Source: [Clostridium] leptum DSM 753 (GTDB lineage: Bacteria; Bacillota; Clostridia; Oscillospirales; Acutalibacteraceae). Taken from it: a stretch of DNA of 58,025 bases. The stretch lies in assembly GCA_000154345.1 (NCBI GenBank), contig DS480340.1, positions 1-58,025 on the forward strand, read 5' to 3'. Shown here in pieces: positions 37,871 through 46,824 of this stretch; within the stretch, counting starts at the first letter, position 1, and each line of letters starts with the position of its first letter. Both the position numbers and the translations under genes were made by a program. The notes under the pieces are model-generated. The model saw only the letters and a list, made by a program, of their open reading frames with translations, was not told where the DNA came from and did not search any database.

Positions 37871-38419
37871 TTACGCGGATGCCGCCATCCGGTTCAGCAT
37901 GGGCCGCAGACGGTACGCCAGCACTGACGCCAGTACAATTTTGATGGCGTCCCCAACCAGAAAGGGCACCACACAAAGGGCCAGCGCCGCCCATAGGTCA
38001 ATTTGGGCATAAATCATATACCAGGCGGTGCCCAGGGCGTAGCACCCCGCAAGCCCTGTTACCATTGCCGCGGGGTAGGCCCAAAACCGCCGGCCTGCCT
38101 TGGAAATGATCAGGCCGATAAAAAGCGCCGCCACAACATAGCCCCAAATATATCCGCCTGTGGGTCCGAGCACACGGGCGAAGCCGCCGGAAAAATTTGC
38201 GAACACCGGCAGCCCCGCCAGTCCCATAACGACGTAAATTCCTTGGGCAGCGGCGCCCCGCGCCGGGCCCAAAACCGCGCCGGAAAGGAATACCGCCAGA
38301 GTTGCCAAGCTCAGGGGAACATCGGTAAAGGGCAGGGGGATGGCGATTTGAGATAAGACGATGGTCAGGGCCACAAACATGGCGGTGACGGTGATATTTC
38401 TGATGGAATCCTTTTTCAA
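37871..38419 (-). CDS. bioY: Biotin transporter BioY (ECF S component)
   Basis: The 182-residue protein has six membrane segments and the BioY signatures IPLPFTDVPLSLATLAVFLSG, GPARGAAAQGIYVVMGLAGLPVF and FVLGPTGGY-like RVLGPTGGYIWGY. I start at TTG 38419, with GGAGGA 7 nt upstream; the longer in-frame start would lie inside the BirA operator. It works with shared EcfAA'T modules that are not in this window. Upstream is a consensus promoter with a BirA box, so expression should fall when biotin is ample. Confidence 0.95.
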   Translation of the reverse strand: MKKDSIRNITVTAMFVALTIVLSQIAIPLPFTDVPLSLATLAVFLSGAVLGPARGAAAQGIYVVMGLAGLPVFANFSGGFARVLGPTGGYIWGYVVAALFIGLIISKAGRRFWAYPAAMVTGLAGCYALGTAWYMIYAQIDLWAALALCVVPFLVGDAIKIVLASVLAYRLRPMLNRMAASA

Positions 38420-38432
38420 TGCGCTCTCCTCC

Positions 38433-38469
38433 AATTGTAAACCAATTATCAAATTAATAGTTTACAATT
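38433..38469 (-). promoter_or_regulatory. BirA operator of bioY
   Basis: AATTGTAAAC (38433-38442) and GTTTACAATT (38460-38469) are perfect 10-bp inverted arms with a 17-bp spacer, immediately downstream of the -10. This matches the Firmicutes BirA box (TTGTWAAC...GTTWACAA). Confidence 0.9.
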
Positions 38470-38498
38470 ATTATAGCGGCAGCCGCCCGGCTTGTCAA
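38470..38498 (-). promoter_or_regulatory. Consensus sigma-A promoter of bioY
   Basis: Minus strand: TTGACA (38493-38498), exactly 17 nt, TATAAT (38470-38475). A perfect consensus promoter directly abutting the BirA box implies strong, repressor-limited expression. Confidence 0.93.
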
Positions 38499-38503
38499 GA
38501 CAA

Positions 38504-39241
38504 TCACAAAAGCTTCAAGGCTATCAGCAGCATTTTTTCAATTTCTCCCTTTGGATAAGCGGCGGCTTTCCTTACGGAATCGAAAACGAACAAGGCAAAC
38601 CCGAGAAGGAATGCTGCCAGGAAAAGAATCGCCAGCGCAAGACAGATCTGCCTTTTATATTTTACTTTTTGTACTGTGGATCTGCAGCGGGGGCATTTTG
38701 AGAAAAGATAGCTCAAAAATTCCTCTCTGCTTCCGCCGCATATCGCCGCCTTTTCCACAGGGATATAGAGCCTGTAAGGAAGAAATAGAAGAAAAAAGCG
38801 CTCGCTCTCGGCAATGGAAACGATAGATTTATAATCATAGGACACCGGCGTATGGGTATCGGTAGCGCTCACGAGATAGCCGCAAAAGTTTAAAAAATAA
38901 ATTGTGCCGGGCTTCCCCTCAGAAATCATATGGCGCCGGTAAGCGAGGCGGCTGCCGCGCTCCGCCTGGATGTCATACGAACCGCAGAGCAAAGCGGACA
39001 CGCCTGATACGCAGGCGCAGTACAAATAATTTTGTTCCGTTATTGCCTGCATGAGAAAGCTGAGGAGGATCACCGCCAAACAGATTAGATGAAATTTTAT
39101 CAGCCACACATAGGGAGCCTGACCAAATTCCGCATATTCCTGCTTTCCCACTGGAAACTGGGCGTGGAAAACAGGCTGGGAGCTTAACGCCCGTCCGCCC
39201 TGTGCCTGGTTTCCAGCGTTTCCTGTTTTGATTTCAGGCAT
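38504..39241 (-). CDS. YcxB-like membrane protein
   Basis: The 245-residue protein has two adjacent membrane helices (about residues 52-90) and one near the C terminus. Between them lies a pleckstrin-like YcxB region: VSYDYKSIVSIAESERFFLL followed by YIPVEKAAICGGSREEFLSYL. A CPRC motif precedes the last helix. The ATG at 39241 with GGGGGAA upstream is preferred over an upstream in-frame start. YcxB-like proteins have no assigned function. It ends only 5 nt before the bioY promoter. Confidence 0.72.
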   Translation of the reverse strand: MPEIKTGNAGNQAQGGRALSSQPVFHAQFPVGKQEYAEFGQAPYVWLIKFHLICLAVILLSFLMQAITEQNYLYCACVSGVSALLCGSYDIQAERGSRLAYRRHMISEGKPGTIYFLNFCGYLVSATDTHTPVSYDYKSIVSIAESERFFLLFLPYRLYIPVEKAAICGGSREEFLSYLFSKCPRCRSTVQKVKYKRQICLALAILFLAAFLLGFALFVFDSVRKAAAYPKGEIEKMLLIALKLL

Positions 39242-39410
39242 TTTGATTCCCCCTCTGAAAGGGCGTCTCCCATCGAAAAACAGGGCCGGCAAATCTCCAG
39301 CCGGCAGTCTCTAGGAGCCGTCCTTCTATCAGCCCTTATTCGCGGTTTCTCAATCGTGACCGCTCCCGCCCAGCCCTTCGCGCATTTTCCAGCGGAACCG
39401 TCCGCCGGCA

Positions 39411-39752
39411 TCAGCGTTTTTTCTTACAGGAGCCGCCGGAAGCTGTTTCCTGGCCGGAAGCCTCCGGCTTCCTTCCGCCGCCCTTTTTTTCCGGGTGTTT
39501 TTGTTCAGCCGCTCCACCGGAGCGGCATCCGGCGGCAGACTGTCCGGCGCTTCTCCCGCTGTCAGCGTCCTCCTCGTGCTCCAAGCGGCCGAGGCCCTCT
39601 TCGCATCCGGAGCGGCTGGGGCAGCCCTCGCATCCGGAGCAGCCGGAGCAGCCGCAGCACCGCCCTTTCTTTGCCTGGCGGATGATATGCCGCAGGGCCA
39701 GAACGAATAAAACCGCAAGGCCCCCTATTAATAACCAGTCAAACCAACTCAT
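39411..39752 (-). CDS. FeoB-associated Cys-rich membrane protein
   Basis: The 113-residue protein has one N-terminal membrane helix (MSWFDWLLIGGLAVLFVLAL) followed at once by RQAKKGRCCGCSGCSGC, the hallmark of the FeoB-associated family, and then an unusually long hydrophilic, Cys- and Lys-containing tail. It is the last gene of the feoA-feoB cluster. A role in ferrous iron handling at the inner face of FeoB is plausible. The ATG at 39752 has AGGAAG before it. Confidence 0.88.
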   Translation of the reverse strand: MSWFDWLLIGGLAVLFVLALRHIIRQAKKGRCCGCSGCSGCEGCPSRSGCEEGLGRLEHEEDADSGRSAGQSAAGCRSGGAAEQKHPEKKGGGRKPEASGQETASGGSCKKKR

Positions 39753-39972
39753 AGCTTCCTCTGTTTTCCATCTTTTGTCTTTTAGCAGAGGCCGCAGGGT
39801 TCCTTCCATCATCACCGCTTGGAACCCTTATGCCGTCAGGAACGATGCCCGCATCCGGAACGGGGAAGGCAGCTCCTGCCGCTCAGCCCGCTGGAGCAGG
39901 CGGCGGTTTCTGCGCTTCGTTTTCACCCGCGTTCTCCTTCGGCCGCGGCCGCGCCCACGGCAGCTCTGCTTT

Positions 39973-41979
39973 TTATCCTAAAATCAGGGAGCCGGCCTGA
40001 TAAATCAAGGTTCCCATAATCCAAGCAACGCCGGTCTGGAATAAAACAACCCAAAGGGAATACTTCGCGCCGCCAAGCTCCTTGCGTACAGTGTTCACCG
40101 CGGCGACGCAGGGAGTATACAATACGGTAAACGCCAAAAACGAGCACGCGGCCAGCGGGGAAAAGATCCCGCCCAGAGCAGCGGGCAGCCCGGCCATGTT
40201 GGTGCCGGTCAGCACCGCCAAAGTGCTGACTACCGCTTCCTTAGCGGTAAACCCGGTGATCAGGGCGGTAGAGGCCCTCCAATCTCCAAAGCCCAGGGGC
40301 GCGAAAACCGGAGAAATAAACCGGCCGATCTGGGCCAGCATACTGTCGGCGCTGTCCGCCACCACGTTGATCCGGGTATCAAAGGTCTGCAAAAACCAAA
40401 TGACGATGGTGGCAACGAAAATCACGGTAAAGGCCCGCTCCAAAAAATCCTTGGCCTTATCCCAAAGCAGCAGGCCCACGCTTTTCGCGCTGGGCAGCCG
40501 GTAGTTGGGAAGCTCCATAACGAAGGGAACCGGCTTCCCTTTAAACGCCGTCTTTTTCAGCACAAGGCCGCTTACAATTCCCATGATGATGCCGAACACA
40601 TACAGGCAGATCATAACCAACGCCTGGTATTGCTCGAAGAAGGTGACGGTGAAAACGGCGTAAATGGGCAGCTTGGCGCTGCAGCTCATAAACGGGGTCA
40701 GCAGCACGGTCATTTTCCGGTCCCGTTCACTGCTGAGGGTGCGGGCGGACATAATCGCCGGCACCGTACAGCCGAAGCCGATGAGCATAGGCACAAAGCT
40801 TCGGCCGGATAGGCCGATCTTACGCAGAGCCTTATCCATAACAAAGGCCACCCTGGCCATGTAGCCGCTGTCCTCCAAAATAGAGAGGAAGAAAAACAGC
40901 ACCACAATGATCGGTAAAAAGGAAAGCACGCTTCCCACTCCGGCGAACACCCCGTCGATTATCAGGGAGTGAACCACCGGATTGATGCCGTAAGCGGTCA
41001 GGCCGCCGTCCACGGCCTGGGTCAGGGAATCGATGCCAAGAGACAGCAGGTCGCTGAGCCAGGCGCCGACCAGCCCAAAGGTGAGCCAGAAAATCAGCAG
41101 CATAATCGCCAGGAAGATCGGAATCGCGAAAATTTTGTGGGTCAGAAGCTTATCGATCTGAACGCTGCGGCGGTGCTCCCTGGATTCCCCGTTTTTCACT
41201 ACGGTGCCGGAGCACAGCTTATCAATGAACTGGTAACGCATATCCGCCAGGGCCGCCTCCCGGTCGGTGCCCAGCTCCTGCTCCATTTCCTTTACGATAT
41301 GGCCCACCATGTCGATCTCGTTTTCCGAAAGCTTCAGCTTCTCCATCATGGGCCCGTCGCCCTCCACCAGCTTGGTGGCCGCGAAGCGCGGGGGAACCCC
41401 CAGCCGCTCGGCATGATCCTCCACCATGTGGGACAGCGCGTGAATCGCCCTATGTACGGCGCCGGAGCAGAAGTCCATCCGTTTGGGCCGCTGCTTTTTC
41501 TCCGCTGTCTCCAGCATGACCCGGATCAGCTCGTCCACGCCCTCGTTTTTACTGGCGGAGATAGGTACCACCGGCACCCCGATCTCCTCGGAAAGCTTCT
41601 GCACGTCGATGGACGACCCGTTATTCCGGATTTCGTCCATCATATTCAGCGCGATGACCATGGGAAGATTCAGCTCGATCAGCTGTAGGGTAAGATACAG
41701 GTTCCGTTCAATATTGGTCGCGTCTACAATGTTGATGATTCCATCGGGATGCTGTTCCACCAGAAAATCCCGGGTGACGATCTCCTCGTTGGTATAAGGG
41801 GAGAGGGAATAGATTCCCGGCAGGTCTACCAGCGCCGCGTCCGGGTGATTCCGGATGGTTCCCTTTTTTCCCTCCACGGTGACGCCGGGAAAGTTCCCCA
41901 CATGCTGGTTGGAACCGGTCAACTGATTAAACAGGGTAGTTTTCCCGCTGTTTTGATTGCCTCCTAATGCAAAAATCAT
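39973..41979 (-). CDS. feoB: Ferrous iron transporter FeoB
   Basis: The 668-residue protein has an N-terminal GTPase domain (G1 GNQNSGKTT, residues 7-15; G3 DLPGIYSL; G4 NMMD), a helical GDI-like segment, and a membrane domain with two Gate motifs, including PMLIGFGCTVPAI and STALITGFTAKEAVVSTL. It imports Fe(II). Its ATG overlaps the feoA stop by 4 nt (ATGA), so translation is coupled. Length is at the short end, without an extra C-terminal extension. Confidence 0.97.
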   Translation of the reverse strand: MIFALGGNQNSGKTTLFNQLTGSNQHVGNFPGVTVEGKKGTIRNHPDAALVDLPGIYSLSPYTNEEIVTRDFLVEQHPDGIINIVDATNIERNLYLTLQLIELNLPMVIALNMMDEIRNNGSSIDVQKLSEEIGVPVVPISASKNEGVDELIRVMLETAEKKQRPKRMDFCSGAVHRAIHALSHMVEDHAERLGVPPRFAATKLVEGDGPMMEKLKLSENEIDMVGHIVKEMEQELGTDREAALADMRYQFIDKLCSGTVVKNGESREHRRSVQIDKLLTHKIFAIPIFLAIMLLIFWLTFGLVGAWLSDLLSLGIDSLTQAVDGGLTAYGINPVVHSLIIDGVFAGVGSVLSFLPIIVVLFFFLSILEDSGYMARVAFVMDKALRKIGLSGRSFVPMLIGFGCTVPAIMSARTLSSERDRKMTVLLTPFMSCSAKLPIYAVFTVTFFEQYQALVMICLYVFGIIMGIVSGLVLKKTAFKGKPVPFVMELPNYRLPSAKSVGLLLWDKAKDFLERAFTVIFVATIVIWFLQTFDTRINVVADSADSMLAQIGRFISPVFAPLGFGDWRASTALITGFTAKEAVVSTLAVLTGTNMAGLPAALGGIFSPLAACSFLAFTVLYTPCVAAVNTVRKELGGAKYSLWVVLFQTGVAWIMGTLIYQAGSLILG

Positions 41980-42224
41980 TTGAGCCGCTCCTTCTCCACT
42001 TGAATTTTTTTGGCATCTTCAATCCGGAGGGTCAGCTCATAGCCTCGTAAATGAATCTCAATGGGATCGCCCATCGGCGCCCTTTTCCGGATCATCACCT
42101 CAGTGCCCGGCGTGATCCCCATATCCAAAAGCCTTCTCCGCAAAGCTCCCTGGCCGCCTACCTCAGACACTCTGGCAGGCTCTTCCAGATTTAATTCGTC
42201 CAGTGTCAAAAAAGCTCCCTCCAA
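41976..42224 (-). CDS. feoA: Ferrous iron transport protein FeoA
   Basis: The 82-residue SH3-like protein has RRRLLDMGITPGTEVMI, PMGDPIEIHLRGYELTLR and the lysine-rich end typical of FeoA. It is thought to modulate FeoB. First gene of the feo operon, with GGAGGGA upstream and a strong promoter. Confidence 0.96.
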   Translation of the reverse strand: MEGAFLTLDELNLEEPARVSEVGGQGALRRRLLDMGITPGTEVMIRKRAPMGDPIEIHLRGYELTLRIEDAKKIQVEKERLK

Positions 42225-42244
42225 ACGCCGTTAATTCTGTCTTA

Positions 42245-42273
42245 ATTGTAAGCTTAGGGAAACTTTTTGTCAA
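42245..42273 (-). promoter_or_regulatory. Sigma-A promoter of feo operon
   Basis: Minus strand: TTGACA (42268-42273), a 17-nt spacer and TACAAT (42245-42250), 20 nt upstream of feoA. Confidence 0.88.
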
Positions 42274-42276
42274 TGG

Positions 42277-42290
42277 TTAGGTTTTACTAA
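42277..42290. promoter_or_regulatory. Possible iron-regulator site at feo
   Basis: TTAGGTTTTACTAA lies just upstream of the feo -35, with TTAG/CTAA arms. It loosely resembles DtxR/IdeR-type sites; no Fur box was recognised. Weak evidence. Confidence 0.3.
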
Positions 42291-42453
42291 TCGCCAGCTC
42301 CCGCACCGCCTCTTTTATGCGGTTTTCTGAAGCATTTTGGAAGCATTTTGCCTGCCGGAAAAGCGGCGGATCGGATAGGGAAGCCGTATTTCGGCTGCTG
42401 TCCTCTGTTTGTTAAGCCGTTTCAGGAGTATTCCGGGTTCCCCATGCGGCATG

Positions 42454-42972
42454 TTACCAGCCCTTCAGCTCCCGGCGCAGCGCCCGGTAATTTGGCAGAA
42501 AGGACTCTACCAGTGCCCAGAAGCCCTTAGAGTGGTCGTGGTGCTCCGTGTGGCAGAGCTCATGGATGATCACATAGTCGATGACCTCCCGCGGCCTTTC
42601 CATCAGCCGCCAGGAAAGGCATATCTTGTTTTTCCCGGAGCAGGAGCCCCACCGGGTCTTCGCGCCGGTTACCTTAACTCCGGCGGGCGTTAAGCCGGTC
42701 TGTTCCGCAAGCTCCCAGGTCCGCTGGGGCAGGTATTCCTGAGCCCGCAGACACAAATTTTCTTCTTCCTGCGGAGTAAGCTGCCGCCGGGCGGCTGCGC
42801 GCTTGGCTGTCTCAGCTGTTTTTTGCTGGATCCAGCCCTCCTTTTGTTTCACAAAGCCGTCAATCCATTTTTTAGAAAGCCGCATAGGCGCCCTAACCTC
42901 CAGGGCCCCGTCCTCCTTTATGGCCAGCGCCACTGTTTTCCTCTTGGAGCGGATCAGCAGATATTCCCGCAT
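42454..42972 (-). CDS. YgjP/SprT-like metallopeptidase (DUF45)
   Basis: The 172-residue protein carries the gluzincin-like zinc motif HELCHTEHHDHSKGFW, with HExxH and a downstream histidine, and WGSCSGKNKICLSWRLM just before it. That order is typical of the M48-related YgjP/WLM group (DUF45). Substrates are unknown. Length is shorter than many members (about 230), the missing part being N-terminal. It stands alone between feo and fba. Confidence 0.9.
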   Translation of the reverse strand: MREYLLIRSKRKTVALAIKEDGALEVRAPMRLSKKWIDGFVKQKEGWIQQKTAETAKRAAARRQLTPQEEENLCLRAQEYLPQRTWELAEQTGLTPAGVKVTGAKTRWGSCSGKNKICLSWRLMERPREVIDYVIIHELCHTEHHDHSKGFWALVESFLPNYRALRRELKGW

Positions 42973-43164
42973 GAAGCATTCTCACCTTATATCATAACGT
43001 AGTAGTGATTAGAGTCCCTCTCCAGGGACTTGCGCCGCACGGTAAGGGTGCTGTGGATGGGTATCCTCAGCCTTCCCGTATAGCCGATAAGGCCGCAAAT
43101 TTTTTCCGCCGCGCGCTCCCGCTGGGCCGCGTGGAGCCGGGGCGGCACGCAGGCCCGGTATGCA

Positions 43165-43232
43165 GAAAAAGCCGCCTTTCGGGCCGGCCTCCGCAGCTTA
43201 GGCTGCGAAAGCCGTTTCCCCTTCAGGCGGCT
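43165..43232 (-). terminator. Terminator of fba
   Basis: An outer 8-bp stem (AGCCGCCT/AGGCGGCT) encloses a second helix and ends in TTTTTC on the minus strand. Confidence 0.75.
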
Positions 43233-43259
43233 CTCAATGTTTATTTCAGGCGCAAAAGC

Positions 43260-44195
43260 TTAAGCCTTGCCGCCGCATCCCAGAACAGTCTCGATCTTGT
43301 GCATAACCAGAGACTTAATGGCGTCGCGGGCGGGGCTCAGATACTGGCGGGGATCGAAGTGGGAGGGATTTTCCGCCAGATACTTGCGGACAGCGGCAGT
43401 CATAGCCAAACGCAGGTCAGAGTCCACGTTGATCTTGCAGACGGCCATCTTAGCGGCCTCTCTCAGCATATCCTCAGGGATACCGATAGCGTCGGGCATT
43501 TCACCGCCGAATTGATTGATCATCTCCACATACTCCGGAATAACGGAGGAAGCGCCGTGGAGCACGATGGGGAAGCCAGGCAGGCGGTCGGAGACCTCCT
43601 TCAGGATATCGAACCGGAGCTGGGGCTTTTGGCCGGGCTTGAATTTATAAGCGCCGTGGCTGGTGCCGATCGCGATGGCCAGGGAATCCACGCCGGTGCG
43701 CTCTACAAAATCCTGCACCTGAGCGGGGTCAGTGTAAGAAGCGTCGGCGGCGCTGACATTGACGGCGTCCTCGATGCCGGCCAGACGGCCAAGCTCCGCT
43801 TCCACGGTTACGTTCCGGGGATGGGCGTAGTCAGCGACCTTTTTTGCCAACTCCACGTTCTCCTCATAGGGCAGATGAGAGCCGTCGATCATCACGGAGG
43901 TGAAGCCGCCGTCGATGCAGTCCTTGCACAGCTCGAAGGAAGAGCCATGATCCAAATGGAGCGCGATGGGCAGGCCGGTTTCAATTTCGGCGGCCTCTAC
44001 CAGCTTGGTCAGATAGGTGTGGTTGGCGTACTTACGGGCGCCGGCGGACACCTGAAGAATCACGGGAGCGTTCAGCTCCTTGCAGGCTTCGGTAATTCCC
44101 TGCACGATTTCCATATTGTTCACATTGAATGCGCCGATGGCATAGCCTTCCTCGTAAGCCCTTTTGAACATTTCTCTTGTGTTTACCAGAGGCAT
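43260..44195 (-). CDS. fba: Class II fructose-1,6-bisphosphate aldolase
   Basis: The 311-residue zinc aldolase cleaves fructose 1,6-bisphosphate to DHAP and glyceraldehyde 3-phosphate. AFNVNNMEIVQG, the metal/catalytic motif LHLDHGSSFE, SVMIDGSHLPYEENV, TSHGAYK and LHGASSV are class II signatures, and KINVDSDLRLA binds phosphate. The ATG at 44195 has GGAGTG upstream and matches the family N terminus; longer in-frame starts run through promoter sequence. TATAAT about 110 nt upstream is a likely -10. Tagatose-bisphosphate aldolase is a less likely alternative. Confidence 0.95.
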   Translation of the reverse strand: MPLVNTREMFKRAYEEGYAIGAFNVNNMEIVQGITEACKELNAPVILQVSAGARKYANHTYLTKLVEAAEIETGLPIALHLDHGSSFELCKDCIDGGFTSVMIDGSHLPYEENVELAKKVADYAHPRNVTVEAELGRLAGIEDAVNVSAADASYTDPAQVQDFVERTGVDSLAIAIGTSHGAYKFKPGQKPQLRFDILKEVSDRLPGFPIVLHGASSVIPEYVEMINQFGGEMPDAIGIPEDMLREAAKMAVCKINVDSDLRLAMTAAVRKYLAENPSHFDPRQYLSPARDAIKSLVMHKIETVLGCGGKA

Positions 44196-44379
44196 TTTGA
44201 AATCACTCCTGTTTAAAATTAACCTCCGCGGGCGATTCGGGCCTTTCCCACGCCCCGCACCGTTTGTAAAAATACGGAAAAGCAGAGGTTTCCAAAATTT
44301 ATTATACATCATCAGAGAAAAAATATAAAGACATATTGTTAAAAAATCAACACAATTTTCTAGACCTTCACCCGCGGAA

Positions 44380-44408
44380 ATTGACAATTTTCATTCTCTT
44401 TGCTATTC
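44380..44408 (+). promoter_or_regulatory. Sigma-A promoter of acyltransferase gene
   Basis: TTGACA (44380-44385), a 17-nt spacer and TATTCT (44403-44408). Confidence 0.8.
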
Positions 44409-44488
44409 TTAATCTATAAAATCAGCGGTTTTTGTCCGTCCTGTGTTTACTGCGCGTTCAATATTAACCTGAGGGGAAGTTTCATTTT

Positions 44489-45760
44489 ATGGTCAAATCT
44501 TATCAAGGCTTTCGTGGATTTTTAGCCTTAGGTGTTTTCATGGTTCACTTATCTATATTAAGACACACCTTTCTAGCTAATGTTTACGACAATTGGCTGA
44601 TTGGCTGCGGTGCTTTCTGCGTTTTATTTTTCTTTTTGCTCTCTGGATTTGGAATTGGAAGCAGTTTCGCTTACAAAGGGAACTCCGCTTATACCTGCAA
44701 GGGACTAAAAAGCTATTATTGGAGAAGAATAAAAGCTATTTATCCCGCCTCCATAATTATCACGTTAGCATTGATTTTTTTGGACAGAGCCTCTATCTTT
44801 TCTGATTTTTCTGAAGGCGTCAAATACACAATCGGCAATCTTTTTCTCATTGAAGATCTTCTCCATGTTTCCAGAATCAACCCAGTCAGTTGGTATTTGA
44901 GTTTTCTTCTTCTCTATTATGCGGCAGCGCCGTTTATAGCCTTTCTGCTTAGCAAAATTAAATGGCAACCGGCCTTTTACCTTATGATCGCCGCAATTTT
45001 TATTGGCCAAATTGTCATAGTGACACAAAATTTAGATAACCCGGCCCATCAGCAGTTATTTTACACCAACTGGAAATTCCGCTTCTTTGATTTTTTAACC
45101 GGACTGATTTTAGGTTTCGCCTTGCAAAAACCAATAATTCGGAAAAAAAACCATCGGTATTTCTTCTTTTCCTGCCTTGAAATTGGCGCGCTGATTCTTT
45201 GCGCGGTCTTTTTCTATTTAAGAGTCTATGTGCCTGTGCCATATCTTCACGGCACCTACTATGCGCCTTTCATTTTATTGATTCTAATCGTATTCCACGA
45301 AGACGGAGGCGTGGTTTCCAGATTTCTATCCTGTCCTTCCGTTCAATTTTTCGGCGGACTCAGCTTATATTTCTATTTAATTCACTTTAAGGTGCTGCTA
45401 CGGGTCTCAGCCAGCGGCATTCCCAGAATTTCTTACATTATTTTAACTGCCTTTGGCATTTCTCTGGTTTTCAGCCTGTTATTATACGTACTGCTCCATT
45501 TTAATAAAACAATGCAGCAGCTGAAGACCTCCAAGCTTCAGCCCATAATTGAAAAACTGACCTTATTCTTATCTATCATTTTAGAAGCTGGCTGTATTAT
45601 TGTATGCTACCAAAAAATTTGTATCGGACAAGCCGCTGCTGCTGCGGCCCTTTTTGTTGCCGCAACCTTGACGGTGGCCCTGTTCCTTTTGCTTGTTTTT
45701 CATCTATTAAAATATAATTCTTCTTCCCAAAAGGAATCCACAGATCAGTCGAATCAGTAA
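44489..45760 (+). CDS. Membrane acyltransferase, acyltransferase-3 family
   Basis: The 423-residue protein has about ten hydrophobic helices. It opens SYQGFRGFLALGVFMVHLS, in which the conserved R..A...V...H pattern contains the catalytic histidine, and FFLLSGFGIG follows, typical of acyltransferase-3 (OafA/NodX-like) enzymes that acylate extracellular glycans or wall polymers. The acceptor is unknown. The coding sequence is clearly AT-richer than its neighbours and the gene stands alone with its own promoter and terminator, which suggests transfer. GAGGGGAAG is the ribosome-binding site. Confidence 0.88.
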   Translation: MVKSYQGFRGFLALGVFMVHLSILRHTFLANVYDNWLIGCGAFCVLFFFLLSGFGIGSSFAYKGNSAYTCKGLKSYYWRRIKAIYPASIIITLALIFLDRASIFSDFSEGVKYTIGNLFLIEDLLHVSRINPVSWYLSFLLLYYAAAPFIAFLLSKIKWQPAFYLMIAAIFIGQIVIVTQNLDNPAHQQLFYTNWKFRFFDFLTGLILGFALQKPIIRKKNHRYFFFSCLEIGALILCAVFFYLRVYVPVPYLHGTYYAPFILLILIVFHEDGGVVSRFLSCPSVQFFGGLSLYFYLIHFKVLLRVSASGIPRISYIILTAFGISLVFSLLLYVLLHFNKTMQQLKTSKLQPIIEKLTLFLSIILEAGCIIVCYQKICIGQAAAAAALFVAATLTVALFLLLVFHLLKYNSSSQKESTDQSNQ

Positions 45761-45778
45761 CCGGACAATAAGCTATAT

Positions 45779-45826
45779 AAAAAACAGGAAGCGTGAATTT
45801 TTAAAATCCGTGCTTCCTGTTTTTTT
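45779..45826 (+). terminator. Terminator of acyltransferase gene
   Basis: AAAACAGGAAGC and GCTTCCTGTTTTTTT form the stem and T tract. The following 255 bases up to lexA show no gene. Confidence 0.88.
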
Positions 45827-46081
45827 AAGTTTAGGAAAATAGATCCTCAGCCCTAGCGCAGCAAGGACAAAAAATCTTATCTGCAGGCACCTAGGGAACC
45901 TTGGCCGTTGTCCCCAAAAATTAAAAACCAGAAGAACAATATCGAAACTCCCGCCCGCTTACTGGTGCTGTCTGCATGACAAGAGTGAAGCAAAAAGAAG
46001 CACGTCACGAAATTTTTGCCGACAATATGACTTTAATAGGCCCCCTAAGCTTCTTGCTTCATAAGGGTTTGTTCTGACTGT

Positions 46082-46672
46082 TCAGTTGTAATTACGGATC
46101 AGGGAAACCACCCGGCCTAAAATTACCACCTGTTCGGAGATGATGGGCTGGAAGGCAGGGTTTTCCGGCTGAAGGCGAATATGTCCGTCTTCCCGGAAGA
46201 AACGCTTAACCGTCGCCTCATCCTCTAAAAGCGCCACTACAATATCGCCGTTTTCCGCCACTGGAGTTTTGTGGGCTACTACATAATCCCCGTCTAGAAT
46301 ACCGGCGTTGATCATACTTTCACCAACTACCCGCAGGGCAAACAGCTCCCGGCCGCGGCACTGGCTCTCATTGATGGGAAGATAGCCTTCCACATCCTCC
46401 ACCGCCAAAATCGGCAGGCCCGCGGTTACCCGGCCGAGCACCGGCACCTGGACGCTTCTCTCCACGCCGGAAATGTGAATCGCACGGTTCAGTCCCGCGT
46501 CCCGGGAAATGAAACCGTTCTCTTCCAGGGCCTTTAAGTGAGCGTGGACCGTAGAAGTGGACTTCAGCCCGGTTGCCGCGCAGATTTCACGCACAGACGG
46601 CGGAACCCCGTCCTGTGAGCGCTCCCTGAGGTAATCTAATATTTTCTGCTGGCTTTTATTCAGCTTTTTCAA
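46082..46672 (-). CDS. lexA: SOS repressor LexA
   Basis: The 196-residue protein is full length. The N-terminal winged helix (residues 1-65) starts LNKSQQKILDYLRE. The self-cleavage bond is Ala84-Gly85 in GRVTAGLPI. The catalytic dyad is Ser119 (VVGESM) and Lys156 (DEATVKRF). It represses DNA-damage genes until RecA filaments trigger cleavage. A LexA-like box overlaps its own -35, so it is probably autoregulated. Confidence 0.98.
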   Translation of the reverse strand: MKKLNKSQQKILDYLRERSQDGVPPSVREICAATGLKSTSTVHAHLKALEENGFISRDAGLNRAIHISGVERSVQVPVLGRVTAGLPILAVEDVEGYLPINESQCRGRELFALRVVGESMINAGILDGDYVVAHKTPVAENGDIVVALLEDEATVKRFFREDGHIRLQPENPAFQPIISEQVVILGRVVSLIRNYN

Positions 46673-46703
46673 TGAGAAAACGCCTCCTTTCCTGGTTATC
46701 CCC

Positions 46704-46742
46704 AGTATACCATATTATTTTTAAAAAATCAAACAAATGTTT
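46704..46742 (-). promoter_or_regulatory. lexA promoter with overlapping LexA box
   Basis: Minus strand: TTGATT (46727-46732), a 17-nt spacer and TATACT (46704-46709). AAACAAATGTTT at 46731-46742 (plus strand) has the GAAC-N4-GTTC geometry of Firmicutes SOS boxes with both outer half-sites altered to AAAC/GTTT. Confidence 0.65.
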
Positions 46743-46824
46743 TCGTTTTTTATTGTGAGGATTTTTTAAATTTTATTTACAAGAAATTCACAACTATTTT
46801 GGCCATATGGACTATAATAAAATC

